DNA from: Chryseobacterium nepalense
GTDB taxonomy: Bacteria; Bacteroidota; Bacteroidia; Flavobacteriales; Weeksellaceae
Reading direction: 5' to 3'
Length of the DNA: 64,000 bases
Assembly: GCF_023195755.1 (NCBI RefSeq)
Contig: NZ_CP096203.1
Span: 3,038,001-3,102,000, forward strand
Made by a program: the position numbers and the translations under genes. Position 1 is the stretch's first letter, and each line of letters starts with the position of its first letter. The notes under the pieces are model-generated. The model worked only from the letters and a program-made list of their open reading frames with translations, was not told the origin of the DNA and did not search any database. This document shows positions 25,624-34,186 of the stretch, piece after piece.

Positions 25624-25650
25624 CCTAACAGGTTTCAAAAACCTGTTAGG
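25624..25650 (-). terminator. Hairpin downstream of the aldo/keto reductase gene
   Basis: A perfect 12-bp stem CCTAACAGGTTT / AAACCTGTTAGG (25624-25635 with 25639-25650) with a 3-base loop, 52 bp past the stop of the aldo/keto reductase. On the minus strand it is followed by TTTATAAG, so an intrinsic terminator is plausible; it may also belong to the neighbouring repeat element. Confidence 0.5.
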
Positions 25651-25702
25651 CTTGAATTATTACGAATTTTACTTTAAAGATTTAACTTTTGAAAAGAAAA
25701 TA

Positions 25703-26710
25703 CTAATAATCTAAGAGTCCCATCCCGAATTCATCGTATGTCGCTCCCGTATCCGTTCCCAACGGCACAATACTTTCAAGCTTCTCAATATCAGATTCGC
25801 TTAACTGAATGCTTGCTGCTTCAATATTCTGTTCAAGATATTTTCTGCGTTTCGTTCCCGGGATCGGAACAATTCCTTTGCTGATGATCCACGCCAGAGC
25901 GAGTTGAGAAGACGTAATTCCTTTTTCTTTTGCCATGGCTTCAATTGCTTCCACCAGCTCAATATTTTTATGAAAATACTGTCCCTGAAATCTTGGAATT
26001 CCTCTTCGGAAATCATTTTCCGGCAAATCATCAATGGAACGAATCTGTCCGGATAAAAATCCTCTTCCCAACGGTGAATAAGCTACAAAACCAATTCCCA
26101 ATTCATTCAGTGTTTTGATGACGCCTTTTTCTTCAACGGTTCTTTCAAACAAAGAATATTCGCTCTGAACTGCCGAGATCGGATGAATAGCATGTGCTTT
26201 CTTTACGGTTTCAGAAGATACTTCGGATAAACCAATATAACCGATTTTACCTTCTTTTACCAGATCGCTCATGGCGCCAACCGTTTCTTCTACCGGAACA
26301 TTCTTATCCAGTCGGTGCATATAATACAGGTCGATGTAATCGGTTTTCAGATTTTTGAGTGAGCGTTCAACAGATTTTTTAACATAGTCTTTACTTCCGT
26401 TGATTTTCCAGGTAATCTGTTCGTTGTCATCAATTTCCCAACCAAATTTGGTGGCGATGATATATTGGTCCCGATTGCCTTCAATTGCTTTTGCAATAAG
26501 CTGCTCGTTTTTAAAAGGACCGTACAGATCTGCCGTGTCCAGAAAATTTCCGCCCAGTTCCAAAGAACGGTGAATGGTGGCAATAGCTTCTGCTTCATCT
26601 GCAGGACCATACATATTGGCATCTCCAAATCCTGTCATTCCCATACATCCTAAACCAATATTCGGGATGATGAGTCCCTGGCTTCCTAATTTTACCTGAT
26701 TCAATTTCAT
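25703..26710 (-). CDS. Aldo/keto reductase
   Basis: A 335-residue TIM-barrel oxidoreductase. The catalytic set is visible: D in L-D-T-A-D-L-Y-G-P with Y four residues on, K in I-I-A-T-K-F-G-W and H in Y-Y-M-H-R-L-D; the NADPH-binding end reads P-I-P-G-T-K-R-R-K-Y-L-E-Q-N. It belongs to the AKR13/YhdN-like general reductases. The substrate is unknown. Its neighbour downstream is an AraC regulator on the same strand. Confidence 0.9.
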   Translation of the reverse strand: MKLNQVKLGSQGLIIPNIGLGCMGMTGFGDANMYGPADEAEAIATIHRSLELGGNFLDTADLYGPFKNEQLIAKAIEGNRDQYIIATKFGWEIDDNEQITWKINGSKDYVKKSVERSLKNLKTDYIDLYYMHRLDKNVPVEETVGAMSDLVKEGKIGYIGLSEVSSETVKKAHAIHPISAVQSEYSLFERTVEEKGVIKTLNELGIGFVAYSPLGRGFLSGQIRSIDDLPENDFRRGIPRFQGQYFHKNIELVEAIEAMAKEKGITSSQLALAWIISKGIVPIPGTKRRKYLEQNIEAASIQLSESDIEKLESIVPLGTDTGATYDEFGMGLLDY

Positions 26711-26842
26711 ATTGTTGATTTTTATTGATACAAAATTGAAGAGAAATTAAGAACCTGATGTATGCAAAACGCTGATTGTCGTATGCAAATTACAGATGAG
26801 CAGAATTTAATCTCATTTATCATTGAAAATAGTGTTTAAAAG

Positions 26843-29137
26843 CTATTTCTTTGGTTTCGAACCCATATAAAAATTCAATTTCCCACCATTTATGATATCC
26901 GAATGTTTTAATGTAAAGTTTTTAATTTCCTTACCATTCAACAGGATTTTTTGAACATACACATTTTTTGGACTTTGATTAATCGCTTCGATCTCAAAAG
27001 TTTTTCCGTTTTCTAAATTCAAAATCGCATGGTCGATTGCCGGACTTCCAATGGCATACTCTTCCGAACCCGGAGCAACAGGATAAAATCCAAGCGAACT
27101 CAAAATATACCAGGCGCTCATTTGTCCCGCATCGTCGTTCCCACCTAATCCATCTGGAGTTGCTTTATATTGCATTTCAAGAATTCTTCTGATCTGCGCC
27201 TGGGTTTTCCAGGGCTGTCCTGCCCAATTATAAAGATAAGCCACGTGATGTGCCGGTTCGTTTCCGTGGACGTAGCCTCCGATAATGCCTTCTCTTGTAA
27301 TGTCCTCTGTATCTGCAAAAAACTCGTCAGGCAAATGCATGGTGAACAATTCATCCAGCTTGGAGGCAAATTTTTTCTTGCCACCCATAAGCTGAATTAA
27401 TTCACCCGGATTTTGCGGTACAAAAAAAGTATAATTCCACGAATTTCCTTCAATGAAGCCCTGTCCGTGCGTACTCAGCGGACTAAAATCTTTTTTAAAA
27501 CTTCCGTCTGCAAGGCGGGGACGCATGAATCCATTACTTTTATCAAAATTATTTTTCCAGTTTTCGGAGCGTTTGATGAACTGATTATAAAGTTCTGTTT
27601 CGCCTAAATGTTTCGCCAGTTGTGCGATTGCCCAGTCGTCATAAGCATATTCCAGCGTGTTGGAAACCGAAGTTCCGTTTTTTTCCGAAGGAATATATCC
27701 TAAATCAATATATTGCCCGATGCCTTCATAATCTCTTTTGTTAGCTGTAGCAACACAGGCTGATAGGGCTGCTTTTGCGTCACCGTCATAATTTCCTTTA
27801 ATAATGGCATCTGCGACAACGCTTACGCTGTGATAGCCGCTCATACACCAGTTGTCATTAGCGTAATGTGACCATATCGGAAGCATTTTCATAGAAAACT
27901 GATCGTAATGCACCATCATAGATTTCACCATATCGCCGTTTCTTTTTGGCTGGATGATATTAAAAAAGGGATGTAGTGCACGATAGGTATCCCAAAGGGA
28001 AAAAGTAGTATAATTGGTGAAGCTTTCTACCCGGTGAATATTTTGATCCAAACCTTTGTATTCTCCGTTTACATCCATATACGTGGTCGGATTGATAAAA
28101 GTATGGTACATTGCCGTATAAAAATTCGTTTTCTCAGTATCTGAACCTTTAATGACTATTTTATTAAGCTCATTATTCCATATTTCCTGGGTTTGTGCTT
28201 TTACCTGATCAAAAGATAAATTTCCGGCTTCTTTTTCTAAATTTTCAAGGGCATTGGCCTGGCTTACCGGTGAAATGGCTAATTTAATTTCAATGGCTTC
28301 ATTTTCTTCCGTATCGAAATCGAAATACATTTTCAGGTTTTTTCCTGCGATTTCGGGGAAATTTTTAGTCTGGTCGAATTTTCTCCAAAAGCCATTATAA
28401 ACCTGCTTCCCATCATAATTCTTCTGTCCGTAAGATTTGAAAGGCTTTGAGAATTTCATGGCAAAATAAACGGTTCTCGTTCTTGCCCAGCCGTTGGTCT
28501 GACGATAGCCGGTAACAGTGTTTTCGTTTTCTACCCGAACATAAGTCCAGATATTTTTTCCTTCATAATTATAGATTCCGGACATCAGATCAAAAATAAT
28601 ATGCGCCTGATCCGACTTCGGAAAAGTGTATCGATGGACACCAACTCTTGTTGTTGAGGTTAATTCGGCTAAAATATTATGATCCTCCAGTTTTACTTTG
28701 TAATAGCCGGCTTCTGCTTTTTCGTCCTTATGGGAAAATCGGCTTCTGTAGCCATTTTCAGGATGGTCTGCAGTTCCGGGATTCAACTGTAACTTCCCGA
28801 TAGTCGGCATTATTAAAAAATCTCCCAAGTCTGAATGTCCTGTTCCGCTGAAATGGGTCGAGCTAAACCCTACGATGGTTTTATCTTCGTAACGATAACC
28901 GGCGCAGTATTTATAGACTTCGCCATTATATTTCCCATTGAGTTCATAAGCAATAGTGTCGGTTTCCGGACTTAGCTGAACGGCTCCGAAGGGTGCAGTG
29001 GCTCCGGGATAGGTATGGCCCATTTTTTCTGTACCGATCAGAGGATTAACAAATTGTATTAATTTTTCAGATTTTTGGGCATTGGTAAATGCGCCGAAAA
29101 GCAAAAGAATAAAAACAAAAGTTCCGGGATTTTTCAT
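26843..29137 (-). CDS. GH92 family glycosidase (exo-alpha-mannosidase type)
   Basis: A 764-residue exported protein; ATG at 29137 begins a signal peptide (M-K-N-P-G-T-F-V-F-I-L-L-L-F). GH92 features: V-N-P-L-I-G-T, G-H-T-Y-P-G-A-T-A-P-F-G-A-V-Q-L-S-P near the start, the S-S-T-H-F-S-G-T-G loop, S-L-W-D-T-Y-R-A-L-H-P and the C-terminal G-G-N-D-D-A-G-Q-M-S-A-W-Y with the catalytic acid region. GH92 enzymes are calcium-dependent exo-alpha-mannosidases. No SusC/SusD pair is nearby, so it is not part of an obvious polysaccharide-utilisation locus; it is followed upstream by a two-component system. Confidence 0.92.
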   Translation of the reverse strand: MKNPGTFVFILLLFGAFTNAQKSEKLIQFVNPLIGTEKMGHTYPGATAPFGAVQLSPETDTIAYELNGKYNGEVYKYCAGYRYEDKTIVGFSSTHFSGTGHSDLGDFLIMPTIGKLQLNPGTADHPENGYRSRFSHKDEKAEAGYYKVKLEDHNILAELTSTTRVGVHRYTFPKSDQAHIIFDLMSGIYNYEGKNIWTYVRVENENTVTGYRQTNGWARTRTVYFAMKFSKPFKSYGQKNYDGKQVYNGFWRKFDQTKNFPEIAGKNLKMYFDFDTEENEAIEIKLAISPVSQANALENLEKEAGNLSFDQVKAQTQEIWNNELNKIVIKGSDTEKTNFYTAMYHTFINPTTYMDVNGEYKGLDQNIHRVESFTNYTTFSLWDTYRALHPFFNIIQPKRNGDMVKSMMVHYDQFSMKMLPIWSHYANDNWCMSGYHSVSVVADAIIKGNYDGDAKAALSACVATANKRDYEGIGQYIDLGYIPSEKNGTSVSNTLEYAYDDWAIAQLAKHLGETELYNQFIKRSENWKNNFDKSNGFMRPRLADGSFKKDFSPLSTHGQGFIEGNSWNYTFFVPQNPGELIQLMGGKKKFASKLDELFTMHLPDEFFADTEDITREGIIGGYVHGNEPAHHVAYLYNWAGQPWKTQAQIRRILEMQYKATPDGLGGNDDAGQMSAWYILSSLGFYPVAPGSEEYAIGSPAIDHAILNLENGKTFEIEAINQSPKNVYVQKILLNGKEIKNFTLKHSDIINGGKLNFYMGSKPKK

Positions 29138-29208
29138 GCAAGAATTTTTTCGATGCATAAATTTAGATAAAATCGAATGATAATGATTTATGGTTTTTGA
29201 TTAATCAA

Positions 29209-29889
29209 TTATTTTTCAGAAAAACGAAAGCCAATACCATGCAGATTTTCAATGACAATATTTTCTTCTTCTGCCAATACTTTTCTCAATCTGGAAATGA
29301 ATACATCCAGACTTCGGCCCATGAAATAATCATCATCGCCCCAGATGGCTTTCAGAATGTCCTGTCTTTTCAGGACGGTATTTTTATTACGGATAAAATA
29401 AAACAGCAGATCAGATTCTCTTTGGGTAAGGGTAATCATGTTTTGGGCGTCCTGCAACGTATAGTTTTTAGGATCAAAAGTATATTTTCCTACTTTGAAT
29501 TTTGATGGAAAAGCATTCGTTTTCTTAGAGCGCCTCAGGAAAACTTCGATTTTCAGAATCAATTCCTCAATGCTGAAAGGTTTTACCAGATAATCATCGG
29601 CCCCGATTTTTAATCCTTTGATTCGGTCCTCTTTCAGCGCTTTTGCGGATATGAAAATAATTGGAATCTCAGTGTTTTTCTCACGGATCCGTTCTGCCAG
29701 TTCAAAGCCGTTAAGTTCGGGCATCATGATATCAAGAAGACAGATGTCAAAAGTCTCTTTATTAAATGCCTCAAGTGCTGATTTCCCATCACGATAACAT
29801 GAAATGTTGTAATGATTTTCCAGGCTGTCCTGAATCAGGAAGGCAATCGTTTCATCATCTTCGGCATACAGAATTTTAGATTTTTCCAT
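29209..29889 (-). CDS. OmpR/PhoB-family response regulator
   Basis: A 226-residue regulator. The receiver has acidic residues D-D (residues 11-12), phospho-acceptor D53 in C-L-L-D-I-M-M-P-E and K in Y-L-V-K-P-F. The C-terminal winged helix reads L-T-Q-R-E-S-D-L-L-F-Y-F-I-R and R-S-L-D-V-F-I-S-R-L-R-K. The start at the ATG 29889 is preferred over an upstream TTG. It lies 12 bp after the kinase gene; the two form a two-component system with unknown signal. Confidence 0.92.
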   Translation of the reverse strand: MEKSKILYAEDDETIAFLIQDSLENHYNISCYRDGKSALEAFNKETFDICLLDIMMPELNGFELAERIREKNTEIPIIFISAKALKEDRIKGLKIGADDYLVKPFSIEELILKIEVFLRRSKKTNAFPSKFKVGKYTFDPKNYTLQDAQNMITLTQRESDLLFYFIRNKNTVLKRQDILKAIWGDDDYFMGRSLDVFISRLRKVLAEEENIVIENLHGIGFRFSEK

Positions 29890-29901
29890 CTCTTTCAAAT
29901 A

Positions 29902-31149
29902 TTAAAGTGGCAGAGTAAGGGTAATGGTGATTCCTTTATCGGCGTTATTTTCAACCGAAATTTTCCAGTTATGCTGCTGGACAACTTTTTTCACGTAAAA
30001 TAAACCTAGCCCGAAACCATTCACTTCATCGCTTTTTGGGGTATTCACTCTGTAAAATTTATCAAATATATGAGGAATGTTTTTAGCAGGAATCCCAATT
30101 CCGTTATCTTTAAACTTTAAATATAATGCTTTTGAGTCTTTTAATGAAGAAATAAAAATGACGGGTTTGGTACCGCAGTATTTTATAGAGTTATCTAAAA
30201 TATTATAAACGATATTGGTAAAGTGAAACTCATCGGCAACGATGGATAGATTGCTCTCAATATCTATTTGCACGGAAAGATCTTCGTTTTTTTGCTTTAT
30301 ATTATCAATGATTTCCTGGATAAAAGGAAGCAACACAATTCTTTGCGGCTTTAAAGATAACCCTGAAGCGTCATTCTTGGCAATATTTAATATCTTTTCA
30401 ATATGTCGGTTAAGTTTATAGCTTTGATCGGTAATAATTGAGGTATAAGTCTGCAATTTAGGATTGTCTTTTACGATATCCTGTTTGGTTAATGCTTCTG
30501 AAGCCAGCAATATGGAAGAAAGTGGTGTTTTGAATTCATGCGTCATATTATTAATGAAATCCCTTTGCAGCTCTGCAAATTTTTTCTGCTGGATAATGGT
30601 GTAGATCGAATAAACATATACTAAAAGAATAATGATTAATGCAAAAGTGAGCACGTACCAAAAACGCAATGAGCTGATAAGGTACGTCGTTTTATCAGGA
30701 AAACGGATAGAAAAGTAATAAACGAGATTTTTGTGTTTAGGAAATTTAATGATCTTCTCGTTTGGGCTTTCCTGATGCTTCGAGACGAATTTCCCGTAAA
30801 GCATCTGATCGCTGTGACAATTGTACAGTGCATACACATAATCGGTGTTGATCTGGAAGCGATTAAATTCGGTCTTAAGATAATATTCCAGTAATTCAGG
30901 ATGAAATTCATTATTAATGTTTACCACATAATAATCATTGGAAATATTCTGTACCGGACTTTCGCTGAAAGACGTTTTTCCACCGGACAATTTTTCTACC
31001 ACTTCGAGCAGGGCAATGTTCACGGTCTGATTAAATTTTTTATCTTCAAGATTATACGCCTGCCGGGTCCACATCAGCTGGGCAATTAAGATCCCGATAA
31101 TTGCCACAAATCCGAGGGTAATGATAATATTGAGTTTTTTTATTTCCAT
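29902..31149 (-). CDS. Membrane sensor histidine kinase
   Basis: A 415-residue protein with a first membrane helix at about residues 7-26, a periplasmic domain of about 130 residues, a second helix (Y-V-L-T-F-A-L-I-I-I-L-L-V-Y-V-Y) and a HisKA domain with N-M-T-H-E-F-K-T-P-L-S-S-I (phospho-His), then HATPase N-, G1- and G2-boxes (I-L-D-N-S-I-K-Y, D-N-G-I-G-I-P, G-F-G-L-G-L-F-Y-V). The ATG at 31149 is preferred over an upstream TTG. It partners the response regulator directly downstream; the sensed signal is unknown. Confidence 0.92.
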   Translation of the reverse strand: MEIKKLNIIITLGFVAIIGILIAQLMWTRQAYNLEDKKFNQTVNIALLEVVEKLSGGKTSFSESPVQNISNDYYVVNINNEFHPELLEYYLKTEFNRFQINTDYVYALYNCHSDQMLYGKFVSKHQESPNEKIIKFPKHKNLVYYFSIRFPDKTTYLISSLRFWYVLTFALIIILLVYVYSIYTIIQQKKFAELQRDFINNMTHEFKTPLSSILLASEALTKQDIVKDNPKLQTYTSIITDQSYKLNRHIEKILNIAKNDASGLSLKPQRIVLLPFIQEIIDNIKQKNEDLSVQIDIESNLSIVADEFHFTNIVYNILDNSIKYCGTKPVIFISSLKDSKALYLKFKDNGIGIPAKNIPHIFDKFYRVNTPKSDEVNGFGLGLFYVKKVVQQHNWKISVENNADKGITITLTLPL

Positions 31150-31253
31150 TTTATCAAACAATATTATCCAAAAATATTTATTTATCTTTGGCTATTAACA
31201 ACTCATTAACAAATGTTTGAAACCGGTTAACACGCAAAACTTGTTATCACCTT

Positions 31254-31261
31254 TACATTTG
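31254..31261 (+). promoter_or_regulatory. Candidate -7 box of the DUF1573 gene
   Basis: TACATTTG matches TAnnTTTG and lies 54 bases before the ATG of the DUF1573 gene. A correctly spaced TTTG -33 box is not evident. Confidence 0.4.
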
Positions 31262-31314
31262 CTATATCAAAAGACATAATACGTTTCTTGTAACAATTAA
31301 TAAAATTTTATATC

Positions 31315-31728
31315 ATGAAAAAATTAAAAATTACAGCTCTTTTAGCAGTGTTGGCATTTTCTCCATTCTATGCGGGAGTTTTTCCTGCTGACAGCAATCC
31401 CGTTGTTAAAGTACTTGCAGATGCCATTAAATGGAAATCAGAATCTATTGATGTAGGAAATATTCCTCAGGGAAAACCTAAAGTGATCCGATTTGAATTC
31501 ACCAATACATCCAAAAAACCTATTGTCATTGAAAATGTGGCGCCATCTTGCGGATGCACAACGGCAGACTACACCAAAACTCCTATTCTTCCCGGAAAAA
31601 AAGGATTCGTAGAAGCGAGTTATAATGCTGCAAGTGCAGGTCCCTTCATGAAGACGGTAAATGTTACCACCAGCGACAGCAAAACTCCTAAAACGCTTTC
31701 TTTCAAAGGCACGGTTGTTGCATCTTAA
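31315..31728 (+). CDS. DUF1573 domain secreted protein
   Basis: A 137-residue protein with a signal peptide (residues 1-20) and one DUF1573 Ig-like domain: F-D-V-G-type opening (I-D-V-G-N-I-P-Q-G-K-P), F-E-F-T-N-T-S-K-K-P-I-V-I and the conserved S-C-G-C-T-T-A-D-Y. The domain is frequent and often abundant in Bacteroidota; its function is not settled. The gene is solitary and followed by a hairpin terminator. Confidence 0.88.
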   Translation: MKKLKITALLAVLAFSPFYAGVFPADSNPVVKVLADAIKWKSESIDVGNIPQGKPKVIRFEFTNTSKKPIVIENVAPSCGCTTADYTKTPILPGKKGFVEASYNAASAGPFMKTVNVTTSDSKTPKTLSFKGTVVAS

Positions 31729-31758
31729 TTTCTATTAATTTAATCTTGTTCAATATAA

Positions 31759-31799
31759 AAAACGGCGTGATCATTACTGGTTACGCTGTTTTATTTTTA
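31759..31799 (+). terminator. Terminator after the DUF1573 gene
   Basis: A 10-bp stem (31759-31768 with 31783-31792, one G-T pair) with a 14-base loop is followed by TTATTTTTAG, 30 bp past the stop codon. Confidence 0.65.
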
Positions 31800-32162
31800 G
31801 GAGCTTTATAAATACAGCGAAAGTTATATTATTCTATTTGAAGCTTTTCCGGCTTTCCGCACTCGCTATTTTACTATTTTCGGCGGCGCGAAGCCGCGCC
31901 GCCGAAAATAGTAAAATGAGCTCAGACAAAGCTGCAATCCGGGCTAGGATCGAAGTCATCATTTCAATTTCAGGCATTCAAAAAAAATTTATTTTTTCCA
32001 GGAAATAGATAATCATCTTCCTCTGAATTTTTGTAACCTTTTGAATTGTTTCATCGTCAATTCTTTTGCGGTAAAATAAAATAATTATTTAGTGCATTAT
32101 TTCTTGGGTTATTTTAAAGAACGGCAATTCAATATTTAGTATTTTTAAGAAAAATAAACAAT
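31800..32162. other. Intergenic region with a GC-core palindrome, otherwise nothing seen
   Basis: The segment between the terminator and the SDR gene holds one strong hairpin (listed separately at 31868-31917). The rest, about 32000-32150, is A/T-rich and probably carries the promoter of the SDR gene. No open frame or RNA gene is evident. Confidence 0.4.
31868..31917. repeat. Perfect 23-bp palindrome with GC core
   Basis: The arms 31868-31890 and 31895-31917 are perfectly complementary, with an AAGC loop. The outer part is A/T (ATTTTACTATTTT), the core is CGGCGGCGCG. It resembles the palindrome at 23325-23366 in plan (A/T ends, GC core, 4-base loop) but not in sequence. It lies 140 bp past the DUF1573 gene, beyond a normal terminator, so it is probably not a terminator itself. 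Confidence 0.7.
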
Positions 32163-33044
32163 ATGAACTTATATACACAACCCATGTTACGCGAAGATGC
32201 CTTAAAAGACAAAGTAGCCATCATTACCGGTGGCGGAAGCGGTCTTGGAAAAGCCATGACAAAATATTTTCTTCAGTTAGGTGCAAAAGTGGTAATTACT
32301 TCCAGAAATCTTGAAAAATTACAGGCGACAGCCAAAGAACTGGAAGACGAAACCGGTGGAAAAGTTCTCAGCGTGGCATGTGATGTTAGAAACTGGGATG
32401 AGGTGGAAGCAATGAAAGAAGCTGCTTTAAAAGAGTTTGGAAAAATTGATATCTTATTGAATAATGCAGCCGGAAATTTTATTTCTCCTACAGAAAGGCT
32501 GACGCATTCAGCCTTCGATTCCATCCTGGATATTGTTTTAAAAGGCACAAAAAATTGTACCCTTTCTGTCGGGAAACACTGGATCAATTCCAAAACACCC
32601 GGAACCGTTCTGAATATCGTAACCACCTATTCCTGGACAGGTTCAGCGTATGTTGTTCCGTCCGCCTGTGCCAAAGCAGGCGTGTTGGCGATGACAAGAT
32701 CTTTAGCGGTGGAGTGGGCAAAATACGGAATCCGTTTCAATGCGATTGCTCCGGGACCATTTCCTACAAAAGGAGCCTGGGACAGGTTGCTTCCGGGAGA
32801 TCTGCAGGAAAAATTCGACATGAGAAAAAAAGTTCCGCTAAGAAGAGTAGGAGAACATCAGGAATTGGCCAATCTTGCGGCGTATCTGGTTTCGGATTAT
32901 TCCGCATACGTAAACGGAGAAGTGGTAACCATTGATGGTGGTGAATGGCTTCAGGGAGCGGGAGAGTTTAACATGCTGGAGGATATTCCGCAGGAAATGT
33001 GGGATGCCCTGGAAGCAATGATTAAGGCAAAAAAATCAAATTAA
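32163..33044 (+). CDS. 2,4-dienoyl-CoA reductase-type short-chain dehydrogenase
   Basis: A 293-residue SDR with the NADP-binding T-G-G-G-S-G-L-G-K-A and N-N-A-A-G-N-F motifs. The usual Y-x3-K is absent; instead it has T-Y-S-W-T-G-S-A-Y-V-V-P-S-A-C-A-K, where Tyr, Ser (11 on) and Lys (4 more) have the same spacing as the catalytic Tyr, Ser and Lys of mitochondrial 2,4-dienoyl-CoA reductase DECR. That supports reduction of 2,4-dienoyl-CoA in unsaturated fatty-acid beta-oxidation. The gene is solitary. Confidence 0.85.
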   Translation: MNLYTQPMLREDALKDKVAIITGGGSGLGKAMTKYFLQLGAKVVITSRNLEKLQATAKELEDETGGKVLSVACDVRNWDEVEAMKEAALKEFGKIDILLNNAAGNFISPTERLTHSAFDSILDIVLKGTKNCTLSVGKHWINSKTPGTVLNIVTTYSWTGSAYVVPSACAKAGVLAMTRSLAVEWAKYGIRFNAIAPGPFPTKGAWDRLLPGDLQEKFDMRKKVPLRRVGEHQELANLAAYLVSDYSAYVNGEVVTIDGGEWLQGAGEFNMLEDIPQEMWDALEAMIKAKKSN

Positions 33045-33162
33045 TTTTAGGTCTTACTAGAATCACAAAGATTTGATTGTAAGTTAGCATATTCATTAGT
33101 AAGGTTAAAAATAGCTTTTTTCTTTTGCGGTTAAATGAAGGTAAAAAGCTTTAGGTAAAAGT

Positions 33163-33197
33163 AAAGTAGATTCTCTATCGGGAATCTACTTTTTTTA
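33163..33197 (+). terminator. Intrinsic terminator before the DUF2589 operon
   Basis: A perfect 11-bp stem AAAGTAGATTC / GAATCTACTTT (33163-33173 with 33182-33192) with an 8-base loop runs directly into a T tract (33190-33197). It insulates the DUF2589 operon from upstream transcription. Confidence 0.75.
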
Positions 33198-33259
33198 TTT
33201 GGGGGATTCTACGGTTGAAGTTTCGTTGAATTACTGAGATAGTTCACTCTTGAGCGAGA

Positions 33260-33267
33260 TAAATTTG
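33260..33267 (+). promoter_or_regulatory. Candidate -7 box of the DUF2589-subtilase operon
   Basis: TAAATTTG matches TAnnTTTG and lies 34 bases before the first ATG of the operon, downstream of the terminator at 33163-33197. No clear -33 TTTG at the normal distance, so strength or activator dependence is open. Confidence 0.45.
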
Positions 33268-33301
33268 CAGTAGAAATTTTTACTAAAACAAATTCAAAAA
33301 C

Positions 33302-34171
33302 ATGGAAACATTAAAGTCGGTGTTGGAAGCAAACCACACCAAAAAATCAAAAAACGAATTAATTGACCTTTTAACAGGACTGGAAAAATCATTAACGCCT
33401 GCAGTGTACGAAAAAGTTTCGGGAATTGAAACATCCGAACTGGCTTCTTTATCAAACAAAGAATTAATAAGCATTATTGATGACTTCAAAAAAAATTACG
33501 ATGAGAAATGGGAAAAATCTTTTGCCGCAGTTTCATCGGAAGTAATGAAAATGATTGCAGGAAAAATAGCTGCTGATGACCATGTGTTCAAAACATCAGG
33601 TGCTGAAAGTGCAGACTTTGCCGCAGAGCTGGGAAGCATTGATTTTGCAAAAATTATTGGCGGGCCGCTTGACGCATGTGTTAAAGCACAGTCCAACGCA
33701 GCTATCAGCACGGTGAACTTCATTCAGCAGGTTGGTTTTGAAAAAGACGGAGAGGAAAACAAACTTCGTATGGCAGAATTCAAATACAAAAAACATGTCC
33801 CGAATCCTGAATATAAAAACGAAGAAGAAACCCCGAATGTAGACGCTACCATTGAGCAGGATGTGGAAATTTCCGTTCCTTTCATTGCTTTACTAAATGT
33901 GCCGAGCTTCAGAATCGAAACCTGTGATGTAGATTTTAATGTGAAATTAAATTCTACCTACACCAAAGACGTAAGCGATGAATTCGGAATTAAAGCAGGT
34001 GCTTCGGGAGGTTTTGGTCCGGTAAAATTCAACGTCGATGTATCTTACAAGAGAACTTCCAGCACGGGAATTAAAGTGGAAAAAGAATATTCTCTTGGGG
34101 TAAAAGTGAAAGCTACTAATGACGAAATGCCTGCAGGACTGGAAAAAGTTCTGGGATTACTTGCACAATAA
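33302..34171 (+). CDS. DUF2589 domain-containing protein (operon gene 1)
   Basis: A 289-residue protein without signal peptide. Residues 1-140 are helical (a repeated L-T-x-L-E-K-S-L-T and D-E-K-W-E-K-S-F pattern). From about residue 180 it is beta-rich with the DUF2589 signature: E-I-S-V-P-F-I-A-L-L-N-V-P-S-F-R-I-E, then D-V-D-F-N-V-K-L-N-S-T-Y, a Gly/Ser-rich loop, F-N-V-D-V-S-Y-K-R and Y-S-L-G-V-K-V-K-A, ending P-A-G-L-E-K-V-L-G-L-L. The family has no known function. First gene of a five-gene operon (15 bp to the next) with a cytoplasmic protease, so it could be its substrate, scaffold or effector; that is inference. Confidence 0.7.
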   Translation: METLKSVLEANHTKKSKNELIDLLTGLEKSLTPAVYEKVSGIETSELASLSNKELISIIDDFKKNYDEKWEKSFAAVSSEVMKMIAGKIAADDHVFKTSGAESADFAAELGSIDFAKIIGGPLDACVKAQSNAAISTVNFIQQVGFEKDGEENKLRMAEFKYKKHVPNPEYKNEEETPNVDATIEQDVEISVPFIALLNVPSFRIETCDVDFNVKLNSTYTKDVSDEFGIKAGASGGFGPVKFNVDVSYKRTSSTGIKVEKEYSLGVKVKATNDEMPAGLEKVLGLLAQ

Positions 34172-34186
34172 AACTTTTACGAGATC

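Noticed and set aside
33302-34171. Gasdermin or other named pore-forming effector
   Set aside because: The arrangement with a protease resembles gasdermin systems, but I see no gasdermin sequence features; only DUF2589 can be supported.
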